A DNA stretch of 64,000 bases from Kushneria sinocarnis (GCF_003633775.1 NZ_RBIN01000002.1:310001-374000); one strand, 5' to 3'. Positions 26,193 to 35,681 are shown, numbered from the stretch's first letter. A program made the numbers and translations. Notes: generated by a model not told the origin, from the letters alone.

Positions 26193-26250
26193 GATGCGCT
26201 CCGTTGTCGTTGTACTGGTGCGCGAAGCGTGTCGCGATTCGTGGCCGGGG

Positions 26251-27178
26251 TCAGTTGCGCCCGTCCGGGGCGTTGATGTCACGCAGGCCGTCGCCGATCA
26301 GATTGATCGCCAGCACCAGCACGAACAGCGCGACCCCGGGGATGGCAATCACCCACGGCTTGAAGAACATGTACGCCTTGCCCTCGGCCACCATCAGCCC
26401 CCAGGAGGGCAGCGGCGGCTGTACTCCCATGCCGAGAAACGACAGCGTGGCCTCGAGCAGGATGGCGTGGGCCATTTCCAGGGTGGCGACCACGATCAGG
26501 GCACCGGCGATGTTGGGCAGGATCTCGCGCAGCAGGATCCACTGCAGCGAGCAGCCCAGGGTCCGCGCCGACAGCACGTACTCGCTGTCACGCAGCTGCT
26601 GGGTGGCCGAGCGGGTCACCACCGCGAAGCGGTCCCACAGCAGCAGCCCCAGCAGCACCACGACGGTGGTCAGCGAGCCCCCCACCAGCGACGCCATCGC
26701 CAGCGCCACCAGCACCACCGGCAGCGCCAGCCGGGTGGTGATCAGGTAGTTGATGACCGAATCCACCCGGCCACCGAAGTAGCCGGCGAGAATCCCCAGC
26801 GTGATGCCGATCAGCGCCGAGATCAGCGCCGCGGCAATGCCGATGAACAGCGAGATGCGGGCGCCGAAGATCAGCCGGCTGAGCATGTCGCGGCCCAGCT
26901 TGTCGGTGCCCAGCATGTGCGCCCAGCTGCCCTGCGCATCCCACACCGGCGGTACCAGGCGCGAGCCGAGCGCCTGAGCGTAGGGATCGTGTGGCGCAAG
27001 CCAGGGGGGCAAGGAGCGCCGTCAGCACCACCAGGGCAACAATCGCCAGTCCCAGGCTCAGGCCGTGATGGCCCAGCAGCCGGCGGCGCAGTGCGCTCAA
27101 CCGGCCGCGCTGGCCGTCGAGCGCGGCCCAGCGCTCATCCAGCGAGGCGTCCCGTTCGGTTGCGGTGGAATCACTCAT
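26251..27178 (-). pseudogene. Peptide ABC transporter permease, DppC/OppC type, frameshifted
   Basis: The gene encodes a DppC-type permease but is split by one extra base. The N-terminal part (from 27178, MSDSTATERDASLDERW) runs through TM1 to VVLTALLAP in one frame. The expected continuation WLAPHDPYAQALGSRLVP is in another frame and runs intact to the stop at 26251, including the EAA-type loop and GDGLRDINAPDG end. The switch falls at six G (27004-27009, C6 on the coding strand); removing one base restores a 308-residue protein of normal length. It may be a pseudogene, a sequencing or assembly error in the homopolymer, or slippage. The gene follows the DppB-type gene by 14 bases. Confidence 0.82.
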
Positions 27179-27192
27179 CCCGAATCCTCCCT

Positions 27193-28002
27193 TCAGCCGA
27201 CACGCAGACGCGGGTCGAGCATGGCGTTGAGAATGTCCGACAGCAGTGTCAGGGCGATGTAGAACAGCGCGATGATCAGCACCACGGCCTGCACCACCGG
27301 GAAGTCATTGCGCGAGATGGAATCCCATGCCAGCTGGCCCAGTCCCTGCAGCGAGAACACCGACTCGATCACCACCGAGCCGCCCAGCATGAAACCGAGC
27401 TCGACCGCCGCCAGTGCCACCACCGGAATGATCGCGTTGCGCAGGGCGTGCTTGAAGATCACCGTCGGCGTGCGCAGCCCCTTGGCCCGGGCGGTGCGGA
27501 TGTAGTCGGATTCGAGCACCTCGAGCATGCCGGCCCGGGTCAGGCGCATCATCGCCGGCGTGGCGTAGTAGCCCAGCGCGATGGCCGGCAGGATGAAGCT
27601 CTGCCAGCCCTCGTGGCCGGCTGCCGGCAGCCACTGCAGCTGCACGGCGAAGAGGATGATCAGCGCCAGCCCGAACCAGAAGCTCGGCATGGCCTGCCCG
27701 ATCACGGCCACCAGCAGGGCCAGCCGATCGGCGATCAGCGACAGCACCGAACTCTGGTAGTAGTACGACTGGCCGAAATCGAGCTGCAGCACATCCGTGA
27801 ACCAGTGATAGAACTGCACGATCATCGGCTGGTCGAGTCCGAACTGGACCCGGATGCGCGCAATCTCCGCAGCCGTCGCATCGGGTCCGGCGATGGCCGT
27901 GGCCAGATCACCGGACAGATGCAGCAGCAGGAAACTGATGATCGAGACCGTCAGCGCCACGCCGAGGGCGACCAGCGTGCGGCGGAAGATGAAACGCCCC
28001 AT
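27193..28002 (-). CDS. Peptide ABC transporter permease, DppB/OppB type, with internal deletion
   Basis: The 269-residue protein is a DppB/GsiC-type permease: TM1 about 8-30, GLDQPMIVQFYHWF, DFGQSYYYQSSVLSLIADRL, then AVIGQAMPSFWFGLALIILF, the EAA loop SDYIRTARAKGL and C-terminal LDPRLRVG. Relatives such as E. coli GsiC have about 306 residues. Here IADRL joins directly to ALLVAVIGQAMPSFW; in GsiC about 37 residues, including the second membrane helix, lie between the matching points. The frame is kept. The product probably cannot fold normally, so this may be a decayed gene even though it is open. GGAGGTG precedes the ATG. Confidence 0.85.
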   Translation of the reverse strand: MGRFIFRRTLVALGVALTVSIISFLLLHLSGDLATAIAGPDATAAEIARIRVQFGLDQPMIVQFYHWFTDVLQLDFGQSYYYQSSVLSLIADRLALLVAVIGQAMPSFWFGLALIILFAVQLQWLPAAGHEGWQSFILPAIALGYYATPAMMRLTRAGMLEVLESDYIRTARAKGLRTPTVIFKHALRNAIIPVVALAAVELGFMLGGSVVIESVFSLQGLGQLAWDSISRNDFPVVQAVVLIIALFYIALTLLSDILNAMLDPRLRVG

Positions 28003-28076
28003 GGTGCACCTCCATGTTCGATGGGAAGACCGCGTTGATCACCGGCCGCCCTGCCCGGGCGGCCGTGACATGGCGA

Positions 28077-29606
28077 CTACGGCTGCTGCCAGTGCGAGTC
28101 GTAGAAGCGCGGGATGGCGTCGGTATGGGGCGTGAATACGAGCTGGTCGGTATAGGCATAGTTGATCGAGTACGAGAACAGCGGTGCCCAGTACGCCTGC
28201 TGCGAGATCCGCGCCAGTGCCTGGCGATAGTCGCTGTTGCGTGCCTGCGGATCGGTCTCGCTGTTGGCCTGGCTGATCAGCTTCATCACCTGCGGATCGC
28301 GGGCCTCGTCATCCGCGCCGCCGTTGAAGTAGACCCCGGTGAAGGCCGAGGCATCGTTGACCGAGTTCGAGCCCCAGGTCTGGAAGGTCATCGGGGCCCG
28401 GCCGTCACGCTGACGCTCGCGCACCGCGGAGTACGCCATGAAGTGCAGTCTGGCGCGAATGCCCACCGCACGCAGATCGTTGAGAATGGCCTCGGCGTAG
28501 TTGCGATCGCGATAGGCGTAGAGATCGGTCTCGAAGCCATCGGGATACCCGGCCTCCTCCAGCAGCTGCCTGGCCTGCTGCGGGTCGTAGTCGTACTGCA
28601 CCACGTCACCGGTCTCACACCCCGCCTGGGAAGGAAAACAGGGCGCGTGGATCGGCCGACTGTCGCCGCGCACCAGGTTGTCCACCATCCCCTGACGATT
28701 GAGGGCGTGGTTCACGGCCTGGCGCACCTTGAGCTTGCGAAATGGCGAGTCTTCGGGGGCGTTGTTGTTCGAGTTCATCGACACATAGCCCACGCGCATG
28801 CTCTCGCCGCTGTTGACGGTGATATTCGGCATCGAAGCCATCGAGTCGGCCTGGTCGGCGGGCAGCCGCCAGATCCAGTCCACCTGACCGGTCATCAGCT
28901 GCGCCACCTGGGAGTCCTGGTCCGGCACCACCCGGAAGACCAGGGTGCCGATCGAGGGCTCGCCCAGCGGGCTGTCACTGAAGTAGCTGTCGTTCTTCTG
29001 CAGGGTCACGCCCTCGCCGGGCGAGACCTGCGTGATCTCGTAGGGGCCGGTACCGATGGGGTGGCGGCTGTAGCCTTCCGGCCCGACCTGCTGGTAGTAC
29101 TGCTGCGGATAGATCGGTGTCGGCCCGGCCAGATACTCCAGTGCCGCCGGGAAGGGGTGGGCGAGATGAAAGCGCACCCGGTAGTCATCCAGCTTCTCGA
29201 CGTGATCGATCCAGTCGATGTTCTGACGGGTCACGATCTTCGAGTCCGGCTCGAGCATGTGATTGAAGGTAAAGGCGACGTCATCCGCCGAGAACGGCTC
29301 GCCGTTCTGGAATTCCACCCCGCGGCGCAGGTCGAGATCGAGCGTGGTGCTGTCCACCCACTGCCAGTCGGTGGCCAGCTGCGGCTGATAGTCGCCGGAA
29401 GCGGGATCGCGATGGATCAGCGTGTCCCACGCCAGGTGCGACAGCATCACGCCCTCGCGCAGGTTGTTGAAGTAGGGGCTGACGTTTTCCGGCTCGCTGT
29501 TGGAGGCATAGACCAGGGTATCATCGGCGCGATCGGCCAGTACCTGACCGGAGACGGCACCCAGGGTCGCTGCACTCAGCGCCAGCAGGGAGTGGCGAAG
29601 GGGCAT
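28077..29606 (-). CDS. Peptide ABC transporter substrate-binding protein, DppA type
   Basis: The 509-residue precursor is a family-5 extracellular solute-binding protein for di- or oligopeptides. A signal peptide ends near LADRADD (about residue 25); there is no lipobox. Family segments include LAWDTLIHRDPASGDYQPQL, GVEFQNGEPFSADDVAFTF, HPIGTGPYEITQV and FRKLKVRQAVNHALNR. GAGGAC precedes the start at 29606. It is first in the operon with the permeases, ATPases and M20 peptidases, and divergent from the LysR gene across a 216-base region with a LysR-type box. Confidence 0.92.
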   Translation of the reverse strand: MPLRHSLLALSAATLGAVSGQVLADRADDTLVYASNSEPENVSPYFNNLREGVMLSHLAWDTLIHRDPASGDYQPQLATDWQWVDSTTLDLDLRRGVEFQNGEPFSADDVAFTFNHMLEPDSKIVTRQNIDWIDHVEKLDDYRVRFHLAHPFPAALEYLAGPTPIYPQQYYQQVGPEGYSRHPIGTGPYEITQVSPGEGVTLQKNDSYFSDSPLGEPSIGTLVFRVVPDQDSQVAQLMTGQVDWIWRLPADQADSMASMPNITVNSGESMRVGYVSMNSNNNAPEDSPFRKLKVRQAVNHALNRQGMVDNLVRGDSRPIHAPCFPSQAGCETGDVVQYDYDPQQARQLLEEAGYPDGFETDLYAYRDRNYAEAILNDLRAVGIRARLHFMAYSAVRERQRDGRAPMTFQTWGSNSVNDASAFTGVYFNGGADDEARDPQVMKLISQANSETDPQARNSDYRQALARISQQAYWAPLFSYSINYAYTDQLVFTPHTDAIPRFYDSHWQQP

Positions 29607-29755
29607 GGCGGGTCCTCGCATTGTTGTTGTCGCTGTGTTCGGGCGTGATGCCGACGTCGCACCCGTTGTTGTCATGAGGGTGTCGGGCGCAACGCATGAA
29701 TCCGACTCTATGACTGCGCCCGTAATGCCACAAGCATCGAGTTTCGAAGCCTGCC

Positions 29756-29770
29756 TTGCCGTTTCGGCAA
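29756..29770. promoter_or_regulatory. LysR-type (T-N11-A) operator candidate
   Basis: TTGCCGTTTCGGCAA is a perfect dyad with 6-base arms and a 3-base centre and contains a T-N11-A core. It lies between the divergent peptide operon and LysR gene, about 50 bases before the LysR start, where such regulators normally bind. Confidence 0.55.
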
Positions 29771-29822
29771 CGCAGTGCGACATTGCGAAGACAATCGACA
29801 ACACGGCCCAGGAGCCGAGCTC

Positions 29823-30770
29823 ATGCCCTCTTCCTCCCGGCTGCTGATGGGTACCGGCCTGCGTTACTTTCTCGAGGTGGTGCGCTGCGGATCGGTCAGC
29901 GAGGCATCCCAGCGGCTCAGCGTGGCCGGTTCGGCCATCAGCCGTCAGATCACCCGGCTGGAACAGGAGCTCGATACCGTGCTGTTCGAGCGCCATCCCC
30001 GGGGCATGGTGCCCAGCGCCGCAGGCGAGCTGCTGGCGGCGCATGCCCGGCGCAGCCAGCTCGATACCGAACGGGTCGCCGATGACATTCAGGCGCTTGC
30101 CGGCCTGCGTCGTGGCAAGGTCAGGCTGGCCTCTTCGGAGGGGTTTGCGATCGACTTTCTGCCCGGGCTGATTGCCGCGTTTCGCGAGCACTACAGCGGT
30201 ATCCAGTTCGATCTGCACGTCAATACCGCCGAACAGGCCACCCGGCGGGTACTGGAGGGGGATGCCGATATCGCCCTGACCTACAGCCTGGCACCCCGCA
30301 GCGGCGTGCACATCGCCTACCGCCAGAGTTCGCCGATTCACGCCATCATGGCGCCGGATCATCCGCTGGCCGATCGCGAGCAGGTCTCGCTGGCGCAGAT
30401 GCACCCCTGGCCGATCGCGCTGCCGGAAACGACCACCACCCTGCGCCAGCTCTTCGATGTCTGCTGTTCACGCCGCCAGCTGCTGTTCGAGCCGGTCTTT
30501 ACCAGCAACTTTACCGAAGCCCTGACCAGCTTCGCCCTGCTCGGACAGGGCCTGACCCTCTCCGGTGAGCTGACGGTGCGTCGCCGGCTGGCGCTGGGGC
30601 GGCTGATGGCGGTGCCCATCCGCGACCCCGGCATGGATGCCCGCCAGATCCAGATTCAGACCCTGGCGGGCCGTACCCTGCCCCGCGCCGTCAATACCTT
30701 TCTGGATTTCCTGCGCAGTGCCATGGAACAGCCGCCAGGAGCCGTTACCCTGCCGACCGCCACGGCCTGA
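29823..30770 (+). CDS. LysR-family transcriptional regulator of the peptide operon
   Basis: The 315-residue protein has the LysR winged HTH at about 10-70 (FLEVVRCGSVSEASQRLSV, then GSAISRQITRLEQELDTVLF) and a periplasmic-binding-type effector domain (about 95-300). AGGAG precedes the ATG at 29823; an in-frame start at 29775 would run back into the likely operator. It is divergent from the peptide-binding-protein gene, so by usual LysR logic it should control that operon and itself. The effector is unknown, perhaps a peptide or amino acid. Confidence 0.88.
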   Translation: MPSSSRLLMGTGLRYFLEVVRCGSVSEASQRLSVAGSAISRQITRLEQELDTVLFERHPRGMVPSAAGELLAAHARRSQLDTERVADDIQALAGLRRGKVRLASSEGFAIDFLPGLIAAFREHYSGIQFDLHVNTAEQATRRVLEGDADIALTYSLAPRSGVHIAYRQSSPIHAIMAPDHPLADREQVSLAQMHPWPIALPETTTTLRQLFDVCCSRRQLLFEPVFTSNFTEALTSFALLGQGLTLSGELTVRRRLALGRLMAVPIRDPGMDARQIQIQTLAGRTLPRAVNTFLDFLRSAMEQPPGAVTLPTATA

Positions 30771-30784
30771 TGGCCGGGGGCACG

Positions 30785-31885
30785 TTACCGGGACAGGATA
30801 CGACTGACCGTATCCTCCCGAGCGCCGTCATCCCCCTCGGCGGAGGTATCATTGTCGTCGGTGCCGGCCTGCCCGGTGACCCAGGCCACCCGGCCGTCCG
30901 CCTCCACGGCCACGTCCTCGGGCTGAGCGCCAATGTCGAGATCGGCCAGCCGGTTATAGTCGTCGGCATCCAGTATGGTGACCGTGCCGGCATCATGATT
31001 GGTGACGTAGATCCGCTCGCCTTCGTCATCCAGGGTGATATCCATCGCCCCGGCGCCGGTATCGATGCTCTGCTGCGTCTGCCCGGAACCCAGGTCGATC
31101 ACATCGACACTGCCGGAACTCCGGTTGGCGACCAGCAGGCGCTGACGCTGACGATCCAGTGCCACGCTGACCGGGCCACTGCCCTGCGTATCATAGCGGC
31201 GGGTCACACTGTGGTTGTCGAGATTGATCTCGATCACCGCATCGGACTTGCGCAGCGTGACGTAGAGGTTCTGATTCTCTGTATCCAGCGCCACGCCGGT
31301 GGGGGTATCGCCGATCCCTTCGATGGCATCGGTCAGCTCGTTGCTTTTGCCATCGAGCACCCAGATCACGCCATCACGCGACACCCCGGAGATATAGATC
31401 CGATTGTGCGCTTCATCGACCACGGCCTCGTGCGGCCGGGTGAGCTGCTCACCCTCCAGCACGGTCGCCTCGTCGCGCTCGAGCTTGAGCGTCTTGATCA
31501 CCTCGCCGCTTGCGGCATCGATCACCGAGACCGAGCGGTCATCGGTGTTGGTGGTATAAAGCATCCCGGTCTCGTGGTTCATGGCCAGGCCGTAGGCGCG
31601 GGCCGGCATGGCGATCCGCTGCTGTAGCTTGAGCGACTCGGGATCGAGCTGCAGTACGGCGCCACCCCCGTCATCCCCTGATGCACCGGTGGCCGTCACG
31701 AACAGCCGGTTGCCGTGATCGGCGTGGACCACCTCGTGGACCCCGCTACCCACCCGGGCACTGTGATCGACATGGGGCGCGGCCGCGGCCGCCAGGGGCA
31801 TGATCGTCAACCCCGCACCAATCAGCAGCGTCTTCATACAGGCGGTTCCGAAGACCGCTGCGTCCTGTCTGCTCGTTTCGCTCAT
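30785..31885 (-). CDS. YncE-like beta-propeller (YVTN repeat) protein, probably periplasmic
   Basis: The 366-residue protein is built of about 40-residue YVTN-type repeats forming a seven-bladed propeller; repeated wording such as LYTTNTDDRSVSVIDAASG, NLYVTLRKSDAVIEINLD and RIYVTNHDAGTVTILDADD shows this. A hydrophobic stretch (LLIGAGLTIMPLAAAAAP) near residues 19-37 looks like a signal peptide, preceded by 16 extra residues; GGAG at good spacing supports the start at 31885 over a later ATG at 31837. Relatives such as YncE are iron-related or bind DNA in vitro; the function is unclear. It ends 14 bases from the convergent LysR gene. Confidence 0.82.
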   Translation of the reverse strand: MSETSRQDAAVFGTACMKTLLIGAGLTIMPLAAAAAPHVDHSARVGSGVHEVVHADHGNRLFVTATGASGDDGGGAVLQLDPESLKLQQRIAMPARAYGLAMNHETGMLYTTNTDDRSVSVIDAASGEVIKTLKLERDEATVLEGEQLTRPHEAVVDEAHNRIYISGVSRDGVIWVLDGKSNELTDAIEGIGDTPTGVALDTENQNLYVTLRKSDAVIEINLDNHSVTRRYDTQGSGPVSVALDRQRQRLLVANRSSGSVDVIDLGSGQTQQSIDTGAGAMDITLDDEGERIYVTNHDAGTVTILDADDYNRLADLDIGAQPEDVAVEADGRVAWVTGQAGTDDNDTSAEGDDGAREDTVSRILSR

Positions 31886-32155
31886 TACTGCTCCATCCTT
31901 GACTGATTCATCACTGTGACGGCCCATCCGACCACGGATTCGATCCGCGACCGTACATGGTGACACCCCCGGCAGGCGAGACACTTTGCCGGTCTGGTGA
32001 AGCAGAACTTAACACGATGGCCTGCCATTTCACCCGACAGCTACCGGATCAGGTTCGCATTCGACCTCGGTCGATCACACCAAAGAACCAAGGCACCTGC
32101 GCTGCGCCCTGCTATCGTCTTATAAAGAACAACCGAATGAACAGCGGAGGAAACC

Positions 32156-32737
32156 ATGGCCGAACAGGACAGGATAGCGCTTGCCAATCCCGGCCCCCTC
32201 GGACTGGTCGGCTTCGGCCTGACCACGGTGCTGCTGAGCCTGATCAATGCCCATCTGCTGCCCAGCAGTGGCGAGAGCGTGGTCATTCCCCTGGCACTGG
32301 CCTACGGAGGATTGATCCAGCTGATCGCGGGACTACTGGAGTATCGCACCGGCAATACCTTCGGGCTGGTGGCCTTTCTCAGCTACGGCGCCTTCTGGTG
32401 GTGGTGGGCACTGATGCTGCTACTCGGCCATAACGGCATGATCTCGCTGGAGCAGGCCGCCTCGACCATTGGCGCGGCACTCATCCTGTGGGGCGTGTTC
32501 ACGCTTTACATGTGGATTGCCACCTTCCGCCTCAATCGAGCCCTGTGGCTGGTCTTCCTGACCCTCTGGATTACCTTCATGCTGCTCGGCTTCGGTGAGC
32601 TGCTGGGCGTACCCGCACTCTCGCTGGCCGGCGGCTGGCTGGGTATTCTCTGCGGCGCACTGGCCATGTATACCAGCTTCGCCGAGGTGGTAAATCACAC
32701 CTTCGGACGCGGCGTAATGCCCGTCGGCGCCCGCTGA
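32156..32737 (+). CDS. satP: Acetate/succinate uptake family protein (GPR1/FUN34/YaaH, SatP-like)
   Basis: The 193-residue integral membrane protein has six hydrophobic segments and the family signature NPGPLGLVGFGLTT at residues 11-24, with FWWWWALMLLLG and a C-terminal FAEVVNHTFGR. E. coli SatP is an acetate/succinate:proton symporter or hexameric acetate channel of similar size. GGAGG precedes the ATG. It is convergent with the metal ATPase gene and stands alone; acetate import would feed central metabolism, but no acs or ackA lies in the window. Confidence 0.87.
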   Translation: MAEQDRIALANPGPLGLVGFGLTTVLLSLINAHLLPSSGESVVIPLALAYGGLIQLIAGLLEYRTGNTFGLVAFLSYGAFWWWWALMLLLGHNGMISLEQAASTIGAALILWGVFTLYMWIATFRLNRALWLVFLTLWITFMLLGFGELLGVPALSLAGGWLGILCGALAMYTSFAEVVNHTFGRGVMPVGAR

Positions 32738-32756
32738 GCGGCGGGCACCGCAGTCG

Positions 32757-35093
32757 TCAGGCCCGCAGCATGCGCAGCGCGTTGAGCACCACCAGCACGC
32801 TGGCGCCGACATCGGCAAACACCGCCATCCACAGCGTGCCCATGCCGAACAGCGTCAGCGCCAGAAACACCACCTTGATGCCCAGCGCCAGCACGATGTT
32901 CTGAATCAGCACCGCACGGGTAGCCCGCGAGAGGCGAATGAAGGCCGGCACCTTGCGCAGGTCGTCATCCATCAGCGCCACATCGGCGGTCTCGATGGCC
33001 GAATCAGCGCCCATGGCGCCCATCGCAAAGCCGATGTCGGCCCGGGTCAGCGCCGGGGCGTCATTGATGCCATCACCGATCATGCCGACCCGGCCCTGCC
33101 CGGTCAGCTCGGCCACTGCCTGCAGCTTCTCCTCCGGCATCAGCTGACCACGCACGCTGTCGATGCCCACTGCGGAGGCGATCGAGCGGGCCGTGTGATG
33201 ATTGTCACCGGTCAGCATCAGAGTGCGGATGCCGAGCCGGTGCAGCTCGTCGATCGCCTCGCGACTGGTCTCCTTGACCGTATCGGCCACCGCGAACAGC
33301 GCCAGCGCAAGCTGCTCGGTCATCAGCAGCACCACCGAGCGGCCCTCGCGCTCCAGTGCCTCGAGCCGGCGCTCGATGGCCGGCGTGCAGACATCGAGCT
33401 CGTGCGCCAGCTGATGATTGCCGAGCCACAGCATTCGGCCATCAATGCGCCCCTTCACACCGCGCCCGGGCAGCGCCTCGAACTGCTCGACAGCCGCTTC
33501 GTCACACTGCGCCTCACGGGCTGCGGCGGCAATCGCCAGCGACACCGGATGATCGGAGCGCCCCGCCAGCCCGGCGGCCAGCGACTGCAGCGCCGGTGGG
33601 TCATCGCTCAACGCCTCGAACTCGGTCTGCACCGGTCGCCCGTGGGTCAACGTGCCGGTCTTGTCGAGCGCCAGCCAGTCGAGCCTGCGACCCTGTTCGA
33701 GATGCACGCCGCCCTTGATCAGGATGCCCCGTCGGGCGGCATTGGCCAGTCCGGTGACCACGGTGACCGGCGTGGAGATCACCAGCGCGCAGGGGCAGGC
33801 GATCACCAGCAGCACCAGCGCCCGATAGATCCACTCCAGCCAGGCGCCGCCGGCTACCAGCGGCGGCACAACCGCCATCAGCGCCGCCAGCGCCACCACC
33901 GCCGGGGTATAGATCCGCGAGAACCGATCGATGAAGCGCTGGGTCGGTGCCCGGGCGCTCTGCGCCTCCTCGACGGTATGAATGATGCGCGCCAGAGTGG
34001 TATCGCTGGCGGTGGCCGTGGTACGAAATTCCAGCTCCCCGGCCTGGTTGATGGTGCCGGCGTAGACGCTATCGCCGACCTGCTTCTCGACCGGCAGGCT
34101 CTCGCCGGTAATCGGCGCCTGGTCGACGCTCGACTGGCCGGCAAGCACTTCACCATCCAGTCCGATCCGCTCGCCCGGACGCACCCGCACCCGCGAGCCG
34201 ACGGCGATCTCTTCAACCGCTACCGCCTGCCATTGACCATCGGGCTGACGGACCGTGGCGGTCGCCGGCGCCAGCTCGACCAGTCCCTCCATGGCATGGC
34301 GGGCCCGATCCAGCGAGCGCGCCTCGATCAGCTCGGCAATGTTGAACAGCACCATGACCATCGCCGCCTCCGGCCACTGGCCGATGGCGAGTGCACCGGT
34401 CACGGCGATGCTCATCAGGGCATTGATATTGAGATTGCCGTTGCGTACTGCCGTCCACCCCTTGCGGAAGGTGGTCAGACCGCAGCCGGCGATGGCCACG
34501 ACGGCCAGCAGCGCACTCAGCCACACCGGCCCCTGCAGCCAGTGCACCGCCTCCGAGGCGATGGCCGCCACGCCGCTGGCTGCCAGCGGCCACCAGGGCG
34601 TATGCTGCTCGGGTTTGCTGCCCAGCTCGCCCGAGGCATCGGGCAGCTCCGGGGTAAAGCCCAGCGAGCGGATGGCGGCCAGCACCGTGTCAAGCGCATC
34701 GGGGGCGTGGACCACCGTCAGCACCCGCTGCACGAGATTGAAATCCATGCGCTCGACGCCCGCCATGCCCTCGAGCTTTTTGCGGATCATCTGCTCCTCG
34801 ACCGGGCAGTCCATCTGCATGATGCGCATGGCAGTACGCTGCTTGTCGCCTTCGGCCACGCTGCCCTGCAGGCCGCTCAGGTCGGCTGCCCGGTCGGAAC
34901 CGCCATGGTCATGACCGCAGCAGCCATGGTCAGGCGCGTGCTCACGCTGTGAGGACGCGCCACCGTGTCCGCAGCAGCTGCCGTGATCGGAAGAGCCGCC
35001 TTCGCGAGTCACCGGGCCATGCACGGGCGCTTCCTGCTCCGGCGCCACCGGATGCAGGGACTGCACGCTGCGCTGAGAGGTTTCATCGGACAT
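32757..35093 (-). CDS. zntA: Heavy-metal P1B-type ATPase (Zn/Cd/Pb exporter, ZntA/CadA-like)
   Basis: The roughly 778-residue pump exports divalent metals using ATP. The N-terminus has a His/Cys-rich stretch (HGSCCGHGG and [10 protein letters not shown], about 35-65), then an HMA domain with MDCPVEE at about 94-100. Membrane metal site CPC lies at about 433-435 in [14 protein letters not shown]; the phosphorylated Asp is in DKTGTLTHG (about 477); [10 protein letters not shown] is the hinge. The acidic HMA motif and CPC fit Zn/Cd/Pb rather than copper. The start at 35093 is a choice among three in-frame starts. It is divergent from a PbrR/CadR-like regulator and controlled by the 19-bp-spacer promoter between them. 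Confidence 0.94.
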   Translation of the reverse strand: MSDETSQRSVQSLHPVAPEQEAPVHGPVTREGGSSDHGSCCGHGGASSQREHAPDHGCCGHDHGGSDRAADLSGLQGSVAEGDKQRTAMRIMQMDCPVEEQMIRKKLEGMAGVERMDFNLVQRVLTVVHAPDALDTVLAAIRSLGFTPELPDASGELGSKPEQHTPWWPLAASGVAAIASEAVHWLQGPVWLSALLAVVAIAGCGLTTFRKGWTAVRNGNLNINALMSIAVTGALAIGQWPEAAMVMVLFNIAELIEARSLDRARHAMEGLVELAPATATVRQPDGQWQAVAVEEIAVGSRVRVRPGERIGLDGEVLAGQSSVDQAPITGESLPVEKQVGDSVYAGTINQAGELEFRTTATASDTTLARIIHTVEEAQSARAPTQRFIDRFSRIYTPAVVALAALMAVVPPLVAGGAWLEWIYRALVLLVIACPCALVISTPVTVVTGLANAARRGILIKGGVHLEQGRRLDWLALDKTGTLTHGRPVQTEFEALSDDPPALQSLAAGLAGRSDHPVSLAIAAAAREAQCDEAAVEQFEALPGRGVKGRIDGRMLWLGNHQLAHELDVCTPAIERRLEALEREGRSVVLLMTEQLALALFAVADTVKETSREAIDELHRLGIRTLMLTGDNHHTARSIASAVGIDSVRGQLMPEEKLQAVAELTGQGRVGMIGDGINDAPALTRADIGFAMGAMGADSAIETADVALMDDDLRKVPAFIRLSRATRAVLIQNIVLALGIKVVFLALTLFGMGTLWMAVFADVGASVLVVLNALRMLRA

Positions 35094-35123
35094 GAACTGG
35101 TCACCCATGAGGATTTGTGTTGC

Positions 35124-35154
35124 AGTAAAAACCCTCAAGTGGCTATAAGGTCAA
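35124..35154 (-). promoter_or_regulatory. MerR-family-controlled promoter of the metal ATPase gene
   Basis: On the minus strand TTGACC (35149-35154) and TTTACT (35124-35129) form -35 and -10 boxes with a 19-base spacer, the over-long spacing that MerR proteins correct by bending DNA. The spacer holds an imperfect dyad, ACCTTATAG and CTTGAGGGT, like PbrR and CadR operators. The merR-type start codon is only 18 bases away on the other strand. Confidence 0.75.
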
Positions 35155-35171
35155 GCGACCGGGAGGCTTTC

Positions 35172-35603
35172 ATGAAGATTGGTGAACTGGCCACGGCTGC
35201 CGGCTGTACCAACCAGACCATTCGTTTCTACGAGCGTGAGGGGCTGCTGCCCGAACCGGCCCGCGATACCAGCAACTACCGCTACTATCAGCAGCACCAC
35301 CTCGACCGGCTGCGCTTCATTCGCAACTGCCGTGCACTGGTAATGAGCCACGAGGAGATCCGCTCGCTGCTCGAGCTGATGGATCGGCCGCTGGAGGAGT
35401 GTCAGCCGGTCGAGGATCTGCTCGAAAATCATATCGGCCATGTCGAGGCCCGCATCCGTGAGCTGCTGCAGCTGCGCTCGCAGCTGCACGAGCTGCAACA
35501 GCGCTGCGGCCACGACCGCCACGTCGAAAACTGCGGTATCGTTCAGGGGCTGGCGGAAATGGTCACCGAACTGCCGTCGCGTGGCTCGACCCACCTCGGC
35601 TGA
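35172..35603 (+). CDS. MerR-family metal-responsive regulator, PbrR/CadR-like
   Basis: The 143-residue regulator has a MerR HTH (MKIGELATAAGCTNQTIRFY, then a wing with DTSNYRYY), a dimerising coiled helix (about 80-112) and a metal loop RCGHDRHVENCGIVQGL. Cysteines at 77, 112 and 121 have the spacing of the Pb(II)-binding Cys78, Cys113 and Cys122 of PbrR; CadR instead has a seven-residue gap in the last pair. It should therefore sense Pb(II) and perhaps Cd(II)/Zn(II). GGGAGG precedes the ATG. It is divergent from the ATPase gene and should activate it when metal binds. Confidence 0.9.
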   Translation: MKIGELATAAGCTNQTIRFYEREGLLPEPARDTSNYRYYQQHHLDRLRFIRNCRALVMSHEEIRSLLELMDRPLEECQPVEDLLENHIGHVEARIRELLQLRSQLHELQQRCGHDRHVENCGIVQGLAEMVTELPSRGSTHLG

Positions 35604-35657
35604 CGGCGGTGGCGCCTGCCCGGCGGGCAGCAGGTCGCACATGCAACGCACATGAAA

Positions 35658-35681
35658 GGGGCCCGCCGTGAAGCGGGCCCC
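35658..35681 (-). terminator. Terminator-like hairpin between merR-type and GST genes
   Basis: A 9-bp stem (35658-35666 with 35673-35681) with a 6-base loop. On the minus strand it is followed by TTTC, so it more likely ends the GST transcript; it may also serve the converging regulator gene. Confidence 0.5.

Noticed and set aside
33195-34952. Long plus-strand open frame opposite the metal ATPase
   Set aside because: Shadow of the P-type ATPase gene, with low-complexity composition and no motif.
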